Below, one piece after another: positions 1 through 10,953 of a DNA stretch of 64,000 bases. The position numbers were made by a program, and so were the translations under genes. The notes beneath the pieces were generated by a model. The model saw nothing but the letters and a program-made list of their open reading frames with translations. It had not been told where the DNA came from and searched no databases. Numbering within the stretch: the stretch's first letter is position 1; each line of letters starts with the position of its first letter. This stretch comes from Ophiosphaerella korrae. Taxonomy: Eukaryota; Ascomycota; Dothideomycetes; Pleosporales; Phaeosphaeriaceae. The DNA is taken from contig JALNQF010000114.1 of the NCBI GenBank assembly GCA_028456385.1, positions 82,395-146,394 of the forward strand, read 5' to 3'.

Positions 1-397
1 GACCTCGCGACTGCTCGCGGCGGCTGATGCGGATGTCCGTGTCCTCGCGCTCGACGTCTCGAGCGCCACGACGCACAGGCGCATCAAAGTCACGGATAGT
101 CGAGGGTGGAGGAGGTGCGCGGCTGCTGCGAGTGGAGCGCACATCGTCATCAACCCCCCCGCGATGGCTGCGAGGCCCCGCGCGCGAGAAGTCGTCATCG
201 CGCTGGTGGACAACCATGGGCCCGGCAGTGGAGCGGTGGTCGTCGCGGAAGAAGTCGGGAGCGCTGCGACGAGGATCGGAGCCCCGCCGCAGCTCTAGGT
301 CGAGCTCTTCATAGTTGCGGTTGCTCCGGTTGCCGTTGCGGTAGAACTCGCGCTCACGCTCCTCATACAGCTCAGCGGTGGGGTAGCGCCGCGACAT
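1..397 (-). CDS. Arg/Asp-rich hypothetical protein, 5' part only
   Basis: A minus-strand frame starts with ATG at 397-395 and stays open for 132 codons until it leaves the window, so only the N-terminus is visible. The protein begins MSRRYPTAELYEEREREFYR and is dominated by Arg, Asp, Glu, Ser and Pro with charged RRGSDPRR and DDDVRSTRSSR stretches and a PPPP run at about residue 100. There is no membrane segment or signal peptide. The composition suggests a long, largely disordered soluble protein of the kind common in Pezizomycotina. I do not recognise a domain and assign no function. Support is the long open frame on the GC-rich strand and a start that is the first ATG after a purine-rich leader with stops in frame. 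Confidence 0.7.
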   Translation of the reverse strand, partial: MSRRYPTAELYEEREREFYRNGNRSNRNYEELDLELRRGSDPRRSAPDFFRDDHRSTAGPMVVHQRDDDFSRAGPRSHRGGVDDDVRSTRSSRAPPPPSTIRDFDAPVRRGARDVEREDTDIRISRREQSRG

Positions 398-1515
398 AAC
401 GGAGGTGGGGTGAGCAGCAGAACAACGGGCCGCGTAGACAAAATCGATGGGATAGAGAATGCGACAAGGAAAAAAAAAGGTAGAGGCGGGGGCAAAGGGG
501 GGCGTGATGAGATGGATGGATAGAAGGAGGGGTAGAGGGTAGAGGGGTAGGTGGAGAGATGGGGCAGGAGAGGGTGAGCAGCAGGAGGGGAGGGGGAGAA
601 GGAGGAGAGGAGGACGAAGAAGAAGAAGAGGAAGTCAAGGCGGCTGGCCGGGCGTTATCAAGCTGGATGGGAGAGCAAAGGCAGGTCTTGTGTTGCGAGT
701 TGCAAGATCAAGGTTGGCACGTTGGGTCGCCTGTTGCTTTTGCCCTTCACATGGCCCAAGCAAATGACGTAGCCTCGACGCAGACCGGGAGTTGTCAGTC
801 AAGCCCAATATTAGCCTTACGCCGCGAGGGTCTCCCGGGCACACGAATCTGCTCTCCCAACTGCTGATTGATGCGGTCCGACTGATCCAACTGTAGCTCT
901 CCCGCCGCAGAGCAGCAGACGAAGACCAACAGTGGTGCCTGCTCGGAACGCGACTCCCAAGCCCATGCCACGCCCAGCCCAAAGACAGCCCACCGGTCCT
1001 TGATTTCTGCCCTCTTCTGCCTTCTTCCGCTCTCCTCTGCCCTCTTCTGCCCCCTTCTACCCATCTCTACAAGCCGCCTTGCCCATCACCACCGGTGCTA
1101 ATGCCCAGCCCTGCTGCGCAATGACGTCTGGCCCGGGATTTGCCTGTCCTGCCAACCAAGGCCTGTATCAAGCGCAGGGTCAGCAGCACCACGCCCCAAA
1201 TGTACAGCCAGGCTAACTCAGATACAACACACTTGAAACTCGAGTCTTTGCAACACATTGCATTTCAACCCGCGCCTATCCTGCTTGCGTGACCACAAGT
1301 GATGTGACTTGCCGTGGCCAATCACAGCCGAGGAATATAGATAGAGTGTTTCAATGGCAAATCGACCGGCCCGTGCGGTGCACGTGCACCGATAACGCGC
1401 TGAAATGCATGACGCGGCTGCTCGCGGAGTCGACGCCGAGCCACACTCTTGGTCTCATCAACCGTCAGCCTCTTCGTTTCTATCTATCGCCTTTCTTCCC
1501 TCTTCTCTCTCCACC
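398..1515. promoter_or_regulatory. Divergent intergenic region between two gene starts
   Basis: This gap separates the minus-strand gene ending at 397 from the plus-strand gene starting at 1516, so both promoters should lie here. It holds strand-asymmetric low-complexity DNA: a G/A-rich tract at about 465-640 (GAGG and GAA repeats) and a C/T-rich tract at about 1010-1070 with repeated CCTCTTCTGC-like units. A pyrimidine-rich run directly precedes the ATG at 1516. Short ORFs here are low-complexity by-products. I see no RNA gene. Confidence 0.5.
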
Positions 1516-2736
1516 ATGCTCAACATGCCTCCAAACAAACTCGGCATCCTCGCAAATCTGGCGCTGGCCGCCAGCGCTGTCCTCATCCCACCTACCATGA
1601 CTGCGGATGGCGCCGGCTATGACCATCACTCGTTGCAAGCACTGGTGATGGATCCGTTCCAGCGAGCCGTCACCCTGGAATGTCCTGCATGTCCTATCGC
1701 GGCATCAGCGGAGAAACTTGTCTTTGCAGATGCAGGAACAGGAACCACTTTTGTAAGTAGAAGCGTCGCTTCACTGCCAACCATCTGAGCTAATCTCACG
1801 CAGCTTCTTGATCTCGCTATTGGACCCCGTCAAGACACCCTTGAAATCGATTATGGCTACCAGTTGTATCCCCCGGTCGTCGATGAAGCGATGGCACCCT
1901 TTCATATCACCCAGATTGATTCTCATGCCGACAGTCATTTGCGCCTCCGTGTCACTGCCTATACGCTTAGCTACACTAGTGCTGAGACTATATCGGAGGA
2001 AGGTACTGAACTGTTCCCTATGACGCTTCAGATCGCTGCAGTTGAAGGAACTGCAGTTGAGCCACCTGCTCTTACCATCAACCTTCTCAAGGACGCCAGC
2101 GGCCGCCTTATGATTGCATCCGTCCAAGCCGAAGCCGCATCCGAACCTGAAGCACATTTGATGGAGGCGGAGAAGGAGTGCAGTGAATGGCCACTATTGT
2201 GCAAGTGGAAGAGTATTGTGGCGAATCGGATCAATAAGATCAAGGGCCAAGGCTGCTCCAAGCGCCCACATGGATTCCACAACCCCATGGAAGAGGATGG
2301 CATGCAAGGTAAGCCTCCACACCGGTTTCGTCCTGGCCGTCCCCATTATGGCCCACACCACGGCCCGCATCGCAAGGGCCATAGACACCATGGTCACGGC
2401 CGCCATGGCCACGGTCACGGCGCCCACCACAGTTTGCGCATGTTCGCAAGTCGCGCGCTATTCACCGTCCTCATTCCTGTTATTATTGGTATCTTGGCGG
2501 GAACTGTGACATACCTCATCGGCATGGCGTTGGGAACGGTCATCGCAATCCTTATTGCCAGGGCGCGTGGTCCAGCGTACCAGAGGGTCAAGCTGGAAGA
2601 AGAAGAAAAAGAAGACGATGACGTGGAAAAGCAAGAGGCTGGAACGCAAAGCGGCAAGGCCGAGTATGCCGAGCTGCCAGCCTATGATGCCCCACCGATG
2701 TATGAGGACGCGTTGGAGAAGGAGGTTGTCGAGTGA
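1516..2736 (+). CDS. Secreted/membrane protein with His-rich linker and PPxY tail (DUF7728-like)
   Basis: Two exons, 1516-1752 and 1804-2736, joined in phase 0 across a 51-bp GTAAGT...CAG intron, give 389 residues. Residues 1-28 look like a signal peptide. A luminal or extracellular domain follows with paired cysteines (CPAC near residue 55, CSEWPLLC further on). Then comes a His/Gly/Arg-rich linker at about residues 255-290 (PHHGPHRKGHRHHGHG), one strong transmembrane segment (about 300-325), and an acidic cytosolic tail with LPAYDAPPMYEDA, which contains a PPxY motif. Type I topology is inferred. The layout resembles a fungal family I recall as DUF7728; no biochemical role is known to me. 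PPxY motifs bind WW domains of Rsp5/NEDD4 ubiquitin ligases, so ubiquitin-controlled trafficking is a reasonable guess. An upstream in-frame ATG at 1405 would bury the signal peptide and is less likely. Confidence 0.85.
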
Positions 2737-3283
2737 AGCAGTAGAGCACAAACATGATGTAGGCAGAGTGTGATTGTTATGCGTGTACGGATATAATGAA
2801 TTTATTGCTATGTCAAAGGTGCTGTAAGAGAAGGTGAAGTTTCAAAGTTTCAAAGTACCTGCATGTGTGGGTGGTGTGGGTGATGTAAAGTTGGCAGTTG
2901 GCGCACTGACCACGCCCCCCGGCATGCAATCTGGCTGGGCGCGCCTCCAAGATCAAAGCCGTCGACCAGACTCAGTTGCTGCTTTCCGCGCTTTTGATTT
3001 TCCTTGTTGCAACCCGCTTCACAGTAATTAGCTGATTCTCTCCAGCTCTTGCCGCCCCAACCTAGCCTAGCGCCCTTCCTCGCTGTGTGATTCTCGAGGC
3101 AACCGCAGCGCCCCGGCCCTATTTAACCTGCGCGCCCGCTTGCTGGTCCGCTTCTTTTCTCCTCTTTCTTGCTCCGTTTTATTCTCAGCATCCATCCCCA
3201 TCACCTGCGCCGGCCCCCACTACTGTGCACCAATCTACACCCACTTACACCCGCTTACACCCATCCACTAACACGCTAGCAAC
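2737..3283 (+). promoter_or_regulatory. 3' flank of previous gene and promoter of histone H4
   Basis: No gene-like frame is present. The first part is AT-leaning 3' flank. A TATA-like TATTTAA lies at 3120-3126, about 160 bp before the H4 start, and a C/A-rich leader with repeated CCACTTACACCCGCTTACAC-type units runs to the ATG at 3284. Confidence 0.5.
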
Positions 3284-3795
<512 letters not shown>

Positions 3796-4205
3796 ATACG
3801 TTGGCCCTGTTTCCTCGCTGGCACTGGTTGGTTTATCAGGCGTTTTACTATGGGGTGGTTAGGAATGGTTCAATGATTCGAGACTACGAGTCACCATCTG
3901 GCTAGTCGTAGTCAATACAATTTCTGTCATGTCTCTGTGATCAAATTTATGAGCAACGAGGAAAGTCGAGGCAATTCATGGACGCACACTGGCAAAGACG
4001 GAAAGCCGAGCGGGGTACCTTTGTACCTTCCCATGTCGTCGGATCAATGTTGCCTATCTTGACTAATGGCGCATGAGCACTGCAGATAACATGAGTCCAC
4101 CATGTCACATACTTCGGCCCTTTATCTACCAATATATATATATATATATCTGCACACCACAGCCCGTTCTGGGGCGAGCAACGTGGGCACTCAAACTTCT
4201 CCATC
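3796..4205. other. Intergenic region between H4 and permease
   Basis: No supported gene. It holds the H4 3' flank and the permease leader. A (TA)n microsatellite lies at about 4132-4149, some 55 bp before the permease ATG. Confidence 0.5.
4132..4149. repeat. (TA)9 microsatellite
   Basis: An uninterrupted TA dinucleotide run in otherwise mixed DNA, in the leader or promoter of the permease gene. Confidence 0.9.
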
Positions 4206-5953
4206 ATGCCATCTAATCCAGACGCAGACGTAGAGAAAAAAGTTACTGATGACTCCACCAGCGACGATGCAGTTCTAGCACAACTGGGTTACACTCAGGG
4301 TACTGAATGAAGAATCCCTCTCCAACCCAGCACTCGCCTAACTCATCCCAGAACTCCAGCGCAGCTTCAGCTTGCTTGGCATGATCGGTTTTTCCTTTAG
4401 CATTGTCACCTCATGGACTGCTCTATCCGGCGTCCTTGTTATTGGCATTCAGTCCGGCGGTCCTCCCGTCATGATATGGGGCTGGATCGGAGCTTGTCTC
4501 GTTACTCTTGCAGTGGCATACTCAATGGCTGAAATGTGTAGCGCGTGAGTGCTCTGCCTCTATTTTACTACACTACACTTTCTAACATGGTCAAGATACC
4601 CCGTTGCTGGTGGCCAGTACAGCTGGGTAGCCATTCTTGCTCCGAGTTCCTTTGCGCGATCTTTTAGCTATGTCTGCGGATGGTTCATGCTCATTGGAAT
4701 AATATGTATGGGTGCTGTCAATAACTTTGTCACTGCAAATTTCGTCTTGGGCACCGCACAACTCAACTACGGCTTCACCATTGAGCGTTGGCATACGGTT
4801 GTTGTGGCCTATTTCATCACCTTACTCGCTGCTGTGTCAAATATTTTCCTTCCTCATATCCTCAACAAGCTCTCCAAGGCGGTTTTTTACTGGAACATGC
4901 TTTCCTTCGTCGTTTGTTTGGTTACAATTCTGTCCACTAATCGGAATAAGCAATCGGCAAAGTATGTGTTTGGTGGCTTTCAGAATTTCACTGGATGGAA
5001 TGCAGCGTATGCGGCTTGCTTAGGCACCTTACAAAGTGCGTTCGGTATGTGTTGTTACGATGCGCCTTCACACATGGTATGTGTATATTCAGCCATTCTC
5101 GGACCTGCTCTGTAGCTAACTCGATACCTCATGTTTTGGTAGACCGAAGAGATGAAAAACGCTCGAAAGGAGGCACCGCGAGCGATTGTCATGTCGGTCT
5201 ACATTGGCTTTGTCACAGGTTTTATATGGTTAATCGCACTGTGCTTCTGCATCGGCGACCTTGAAGCAACAGCAACCACCCCAACTGGCGTTCCCGTTAT
5301 CGAAATCTTCCTGAACTCGACTAGAAGTATCGCTGGTGCCTCAACACTAGCCTCCATGATCATCGCCATCGCCATCGTCTGTGCCAACTCACTCATGGCT
5401 GAAGGATCCCGCGCAGTCTATGCTTTCGCCCGGGATAACGGCCTCCCCTTTTCCGCCATGCTAAGCACTGTGTCGAACAGGAGTGTGCCTATCCACGCCG
5501 TGTTACTCACCGCCGTGGTTCAAATGGCGTTTAACTCGATATACTTTGGCACTACGACTGGTTTCAACACTATCATCACTATTGCTACACAAGGGTTTTG
5601 TACGTATCTATACAGCAAATGCTTGGCTCACACCAATCTTACGTCGTATTTTAGACCTCTCGTACCTCATGCCACTCCTTTCTCGCATTCTTGCCCACTT
5701 CACAGGCAAGAAGACGCGCCTGGAAGGTCCGTATTCTCTGGGTCGGTGGGGCATTGTTTTAAACATGATAGGTTTTACGTACCTTGGGTATATTTGCGTC
5801 ATTGCCAATTTTCCGACTATGAAGCCGGTAGCTAGCGAGAATATGAATTATACGAGTGCGGCGACGGGATCAATTATGCTTATTAGTCTGGTGTTCTGGT
5901 TCGTTACAGGGAGAAAGAAGTTTACGGGGCCAGATGACAGCCATTTAAGTTGA
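4206..5953 (+). CDS. APC-superfamily amino acid/choline/GABA-type permease
   Basis: Plasma-membrane transporter of the fungal amino acid/choline transporter type. Five exons (4206-4299, 4352-4544, 4596-5076, 5143-5599, 5655-5953) with introns of 52, 51, 66 and 55 bp give 507 residues, the usual length. After a short acidic cytosolic N-terminus, LGYTQELQRSFSLLGMIGFS leads into about twelve hydrophobic segments. Family landmarks are the AYPVAGGQYSW motif after the second segment, the EEMKNARKEAPRAI loop before a later helix, and SRAVYAFARDNGLPFS. The substrate cannot be fixed from sequence: relatives carry choline, GABA or other amines. All junctions keep frame and use GT...AG. The C-terminal tail is short (KKFTGPDDSHLS). 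Confidence 0.93.
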
Positions 5954-6311
5954 ATAGTCGGAACATTGGACAAAGACTTTGGGAGATACTTGGTTTACCT
6001 CTTATATGGTACTCGTACTCAACTATTTGGGAATATTCGAGGCAAAGCTAGAAGGATACTTTGTTCAGTTTCGGAAGAGGATAGCTGCTAGCCTTCACTT
6101 TTGCTTTCACTTTCGTCTTCGCTTTCGTCTTCACTTGTCTTCACTCCAGCATCCCACTTTTCACTCCGATCCTGCTATTGTTCTTGACCATCTTCACCCA
6201 CAATAGAGGTGAAAGTTTGCTGCGGCATACTTAGGCAGATCGACTGCCCTCTCACTCGTTTTCTTTTCCTTTCGTTTCCTCTCCAGAACACCCAACCTTG
6301 ACTCGGCAACA
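5954..6311 (+). promoter_or_regulatory. Intergenic region and leader of the coiled-coil gene
   Basis: No gene. A pyrimidine-rich tract at about 6090-6150 made of TTTCACTTTCGTCTTCGC-like repeats, and another at 6250-6290, lie upstream of the ATG at 6312, typical of fungal promoters and leaders. Confidence 0.45.
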
Positions 6312-8570
6312 ATGGAGCCCTTCAAAGCTCCCAGGCTCAAGCTTGGCGCTGGCGCCTCTGCCTCCCCCTTGTCCTTCTCCACCTCCTCGTCGACCTTCAC
6401 GTTTGGAGCGGGCGAGTTTGCCGAGTTTGCGCCGGCTGGCGCCGAGGACGAGCGGCGGGTCTGCTCAGAATCGGTGTTAGCGGCGGCTAACAAGGAGATC
6501 GCTCGGCTGGGCACGGAGCTGCAGGCAGCTCACGTGACCATCAAGCACAGCCGGATGCGTGAGAGCGTCGCCCGGGGCGCTCTCAACGCATCACGACAGC
6601 AATTCAACCGGGAGGTTGCGAAGGCCGTGGAGGCGAAGCTCCAAGAGATGGAGCACAATCCAGTGACACGCGTCACTGACCTGGAGCACGAGGTCGAGGG
6701 ACTGAAAAAGCAGCTGGCCGACGACTACAACAAAATCTGCGAATTGCAGAGCCAGGCCATGCTCGACAGCCGTATCATCGACGAGCAGAAGGAGGAGCTG
6801 GCCGAAGCCCGCCACAACCGCTCCGTGGCCGACAAGGCGTGTGATGATGCTAACAAGCACGTCGACGCGTACAAGACGCAGCTGCGCGAGCTGCGCGACA
6901 CGTGCGACGCCCTTAAGCACGAGCTCAGCGACGAGAAGGCGTCAACCAAAGACCTCAACAACGCCCTCATCAAAGCCTTCGCCGACCTCAACTTCTCCGA
7001 GGAGACCCGTGCCGCCCTCGACCTCGAGAAGGATGGCTTCGAGGTGGAGAGGCACGACGCCGAGCTCAAGTTTCAGGACCTGCTCGCTCAGTGGCAGGAG
7101 GCCCAGCTACGTACGGAGGAGCTCGAGGCCCAGCTGCACCAGATCGAGTCGCTCGACGCCGCCAACCAGGGCCTCGAGGCCGACATCGACCGTCTCACCG
7201 CCATCATCGCCGACCACGAGCGCACACTCATCGTCAAGGACGAGCGCATCGCACACCTCGAGGGTCAGTTCCAGAAGGAGCGCCAGCGCACTCTCAACGC
7301 CGCCGAAGAGGCCCACGAAGTCATCACTACCGCAGCCACCTCACCCACCACCGAAGCTCCCCTCCCCTTTTCTACCTTTGGCGACTCGCTCCAGGCCGAG
7401 CTCGATGCCCAGTCCGACGACTTTGAGCCTTCCATCTACGAGCCCATTGAGCTATCCGAAATCACCACCGTTGTCGACATTACTCCTCAGTGGTCCGCCA
7501 TTCCTACCCTTGGCTTTTCTACCGTCGCAGCTGCCTCCATCACTCCCGCCGAGTCTTCCATCATCACCCAAGATGCTTCTATCCAGACCGAGTCTCCCAC
7601 CCTCGACTTCTCTACCATCACATCAACGTCTGTCTCTGCCATCGAATCATCCTTCATCACTGCCGACGCATCGATCCAGACTGAATCTTCCAACTTCGGC
7701 CTCTCTGAAGTCGCATTGACTTCTGTCACTCCGCTCGAAGCTACCGTTGTACCTTTTTCTATGACTCTCACACCCATCACTGTCACCCATGAAATGCAGC
7801 CCATTGATGTGCAAGTCGTCTCAACTACTAGCACAGCTACACAGACGTCCGTTTTTACCAACAGCACCGAGACCCAGACTCCTTTGTCTACTAGCTCTGA
7901 GACACAAACCTCTCCAGTGTCTGTCACCAGCTCTGAGACACAGACTGAGACGGCAGCTAATTCCGAGGCGCAAACTTTCTCAATGCTTACCTCTAGCACC
8001 GAGACACAGACTTCCATGCCAATCAGCTCTGAGACGCAAACTTCTCCTGTATTGATCACTAGCTCTGCGACACAAACCGCAATGCCAAAGACCTCTGAGA
8101 CACAGACCGCACCCATCGCCGCAATCCCAGGTGATATGCCTACATCTTCTATTTCCACCAGCACAGCAGGAACACAGACGTCTCCAACCTCGAGTCCAAC
8201 CTCCAGCACCGGCGTACAGACCTCTTTGGCTACCATTGAGCCCGCTACACCCATCACACCCTCACCTAAGCCTGCCAAATCTAAAAACTCCCATTACTTC
8301 ATGTACGCTGTTGCCGGTCTTCTCCTCTTCACCATTCTCAGGCTCTACCTAGAGCTTCAGGTCTGGCGCACTGCCAACGGCATAGGCTTCTATTCCGGCT
8401 CTCATACTCGTGGCGGCGCCTTTGGCAATGGTCGTTACGTATTTGGCTTCATTCCCGTCGGCATGGATGTTGGTCGGTCCGACTTCACGGAGCAGATTGC
8501 ACGCTTCGCAAGCATGGCTATCGCCTCATTCGAAGACTGGGCTGGAATCTCTTACGAGCCTCATTACTAG
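6312..8570 (+). CDS. Coiled-coil, Ser/Thr-rich, tail-anchored protein with TQT-motif array
   Basis: A single open frame of 752 residues without introns. Order of parts: a Ser/Ala-rich head (1-50); a long charged heptad-like coiled coil (about 55-335) rich in Glu, Leu, Lys and Gln (LEHEVEGLKKQL, LEAQLHQIESLDAANQGLEA); a Ser/Thr/Pro-rich low-complexity region (about 340-655) with eleven TQT-type motifs between residues 508 and 638; one transmembrane helix (about 662-682); and a 70-residue Gly/aromatic-rich tail. There is no signal peptide, so the coiled coil is probably cytosolic and the protein anchored near its C-terminus in an internal membrane. I do not recognise a named family. TQT is the anchor of ligands of dynein light chain LC8 (yeast Dyn2), so a multivalent LC8-binding scaffold is inferred, not shown. 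Confidence 0.88.
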   Translation: MEPFKAPRLKLGAGASASPLSFSTSSSTFTFGAGEFAEFAPAGAEDERRVCSESVLAAANKEIARLGTELQAAHVTIKHSRMRESVARGALNASRQQFNREVAKAVEAKLQEMEHNPVTRVTDLEHEVEGLKKQLADDYNKICELQSQAMLDSRIIDEQKEELAEARHNRSVADKACDDANKHVDAYKTQLRELRDTCDALKHELSDEKASTKDLNNALIKAFADLNFSEETRAALDLEKDGFEVERHDAELKFQDLLAQWQEAQLRTEELEAQLHQIESLDAANQGLEADIDRLTAIIADHERTLIVKDERIAHLEGQFQKERQRTLNAAEEAHEVITTAATSPTTEAPLPFSTFGDSLQAELDAQSDDFEPSIYEPIELSEITTVVDITPQWSAIPTLGFSTVAAASITPAESSIITQDASIQTESPTLDFSTITSTSVSAIESSFITADASIQTESSNFGLSEVALTSVTPLEATVVPFSMTLTPITVTHEMQPIDVQVVSTTSTATQTSVFTNSTETQTPLSTSSETQTSPVSVTSSETQTETAANSEAQTFSMLTSSTETQTSMPISSETQTSPVLITSSATQTAMPKTSETQTAPIAAIPGDMPTSSISTSTAGTQTSPTSSPTSSTGVQTSLATIEPATPITPSPKPAKSKNSHYFMYAVAGLLLFTILRLYLELQVWRTANGIGFYSGSHTRGGAFGNGRYVFGFIPVGMDVGRSDFTEQIARFASMAIASFEDWAGISYEPHY
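7833..8225 (+). repeat. Coding tandem repeat, eleven TQT-type motifs
   Basis: Within the coiled-coil gene, motifs of the form (S/T)xTQT recur with the Gln at residues 511, 522, 532, 544, 554, 566, 576, 588, 598, 622 and 636. Spacing alternates 10 and 12 residues over much of the array, so the underlying DNA unit is about 66 bp holding two motifs. Three units deviate (EAQT, AGTQT, GVQT). Two related ASIQTES copies lie further upstream, near residues 420-460. Confidence 0.9.
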
Positions 8571-10455
8571 GCGTATGTTCGGTTTGCTGGGCTTTTGCAT
8601 GGCACGACATGGAGTATGATTCTCTACATTTCCCTTCGATGAACGATAATTTACTTTGCAAGTCTGCTTTTCGAGGCGTTTGGGGTATAAGATGGATCTG
8701 CAGATGCACAACATGGATGAATGAATGGATGTACAGATGATACCCCAGAAACCGGCTGCTTTTCTGGCCGTCTCGACTGCTAGCTATGAGTTTTAGTTTT
8801 AATTTACTGAGTACCTACTTGATGATGGCCTTACTTCCTTGCCTTGTACGTGTTGTGAATGAATATGTGGCTACGACATATGCACACTGTAAAGCAGGCC
8901 AGACAAACCTACAGAGATAATTCCAATCAGACACAAAGCGGCTGTTTTAATCGACTGACTCGTGAGCTAGGTGTATAATAGATCCGTATATACGGAGAAG
9001 ACTCCTTAATGGCGAGTATGATGCAAGTTAGCAATGTGTACATTTGCACATTTTGCTCTATGGACATTCGTTTGCCATTCAAGAATCAAAGCTTACAACT
9101 CAACATCCCTAGAGCCACGTAATGATGGTACCAATCAATATTATCTTTTACAACTACACGTTCTCTCCCTTCGAAAAAGGGGGTCGGCATATCTGGCACT
9201 ACGAGACATCGGACTAATGCACTATGCGTATTGCATTTCGCACTTCTGAATGAACAGCTTATTGGGAGCTGACGAAACAGCCTTTCACTATGCCCCGTCC
9301 AGATCTTACGCTCCTTTCTGTACGCTACTGCCGCATACACAATCACAATATCAGTCGTGACATCTACATTGGTATGCCTCATCCTTCGAGTCCTCGAGTC
9401 CTTACCGAAAATCTCCCCAATGCCACTCGGTGTTGTGAAGCTTATGGATCTCTTCGGCAAGAAATTGCTGGAGACATACATGATTGGATCCAATTGATAT
9501 TGGTGGATGGAGTGAGGTGGGCCACGAGTGGCGAGAGGGGAAGATTGGTAGATATTGAAAGTGAGTGGTCCTTGCGGTTGCCGTTTTGCAGGCGCTTCTC
9601 CTGGTCGCAGATGCATGTCCCTTGCAGTAGTGACGTCGTAATAGCATCTATTACAATTGCACGGCAGGCGCCAGTCGTAGGTGTTTGATGTTGAGAAGTG
9701 AGCCGGCGACTTGATGAAGAAATGATCGTCATGCTACCCGGTTGTCGTTGGGCTCAGGTACAAAGCAAGTGCCGTAACGATATGTAGTGCCACTTGAAAT
9801 CGACCATCAGGAATAATGAGTGGTACGAGCCTAGGGTGGTTTGTATCTACTGCAGAATTGTTCATCGTCAACTTGGACATTTCACGCTTACGTCGCGCAG
9901 CAAGTTTTCTGCTCGACGTTGCGAGCGACATGCCGTTACCTTAGGGCCTTGTATCTAATAAATTATATCCAAAGATACCTACTTGGCTGATTACAAAGCT
10001 ATCGGACTGTTGTTCAAGAAGTAAAGTCGTCAGCATCATAACCGGCAACATTGGATAGTCAAGCGGCGGGCAATCACATCTGTAGGTCCGATTTTGGGCA
10101 TTCAGACGTCTCAATTGATGAAGGGGAGCCTACAGGTCTAAGGAAAGGGGGTGGAAGTCGAAGTCTATCCAGTTGACTGGAGCGTTAAGATAGAGGGAGA
10201 GGCATGATGGAATATTCACGAGCCGTGTATGGTTGCAATAGGTTGTACAGGGCTAGACGAGTCGGGTATGCGCGGTGGTGCAAGAGAGGGATATTCTCCT
10301 AGCTTTGGGCACTGCAGCTTCTGCGGGTAATGAACTGGTGCGCATTAATTCTCGGGTGCTTGTAACTCTTAGAGCGCGAGACACATGATTATTGCCTGAA
10401 AAAGGCGCCCATCACGGCATGCTGCAGGAGGCAAGTGTTGCAAGATTGCAATCAA
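8571..10455. other. Long intergenic region without a supported gene
   Basis: About 1.9 kb of unique, slightly AT-leaning DNA. The two longest frames, 132 codons on plus (9290-9688) and 176 codons on minus (9086-9616), overlap each other antisense, lack any recognisable motif and show no coding bias I can see. No tRNA-like fold, transposon end or repeat was found. It may contain UTRs or a non-coding transcript, but nothing in the sequence shows one. Confidence 0.4.
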
Positions 10456-10953
10456 CTAATGGGCAACGGCCACGAGGAAAAGTGCGAGCAAGTGGATGTC
10501 AAGACGGCGGAAGGAGGGAGGGATCCCATAGGTAGCGGTGAGGCTAATGGAGGGTTTTGAGAGTCTTGACGATCGAGACCATGCAGATGTGCCCGAGGAA
10601 GCAGATGGCACGGAATATGAATAGGACGATGGCAAGTCGGTGAGAAGACAAAGGGTCCATGACATGTTTTCTGTCAGTTGTTCACTGGCACTGTGCCAAG
10701 CCACGCTAGGCTTCATACGGCGACAGCCATGGCCAGGGCCACCACCTTGCGCTCCTCCACCACCGCAGCCATGACGACCACCTTGCGGGACATTAGCAGG
10801 AGCTGGTGTTGCCATGGTTCGTCGCTGGCCCAGCTGCTCAAAGAATTCACCCACCACAGGCATCACGCTTCCAGCAAGGTGTCTGCCGCTGGGCTCGCCC
10901 TGGCTGGGCATCTTCACAGCAGGATTGGTGCCCAACGGCGCCACTGCTGGCAT
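10456..10953 (-). CDS. Doubtful ORF, Gly/Pro-rich, possibly one exon of a gene
   Basis: A minus-strand frame is open from a stop near 11067 down to 10456. The first ATG inside it is at 10953, giving 165 residues. The upstream part reads like protein (ELLELAFCTIWVPPRR, VVGEFFEQLGQRR) and is followed by a Gly-rich stretch (GGRHGCGGGGAQGGGPGHG). Another frame on the same strand at about 10650-10545 encodes a hydrophobic segment (RLAIVLFIFRAICFLGHICM), so a spliced gene with a membrane helix is possible, but I could not find a splice set that joins them convincingly. A plus-strand frame (10678-11061) overlaps it. Function unknown. Confidence 0.25.
   Translation of the reverse strand: MPAVAPLGTNPAVKMPSQGEPSGRHLAGSVMPVVGEFFEQLGQRRTMATPAPANVPQGGRHGCGGGGAQGGGPGHGCRRMKPSVAWHSASEQLTENMSWTLCLLTDLPSSYSYSVPSASSGTSAWSRSSRLSKPSISLTATYGIPPSFRRLDIHLLALFLVAVAH

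Noticed and set aside
1405..1515. N-terminal extension of the His-linker protein from ATG 1405
   Set aside because: It would place 37 extra residues before a clear signal peptide; the leader is pyrimidine-rich UTR-like sequence.
6841..7719. 292-codon plus-strand ORF rich in Ser, Arg and Pro
   Set aside because: Out-of-frame shadow of the coiled-coil gene; low-complexity composition results from GC-rich codons read in the wrong frame.
7487..8278. 263-codon minus-strand ORF with VCVSELV-like repeats
   Set aside because: It is the antisense image of the Ser/Thr/TQT repeat of the 752-residue protein; its periodicity simply mirrors that array.
9086..9688. Overlapping antisense ORFs of 176 and 132 codons
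   Set aside because: No motifs, no splice partners, and each is the shadow of the other; neither is preferred by composition.
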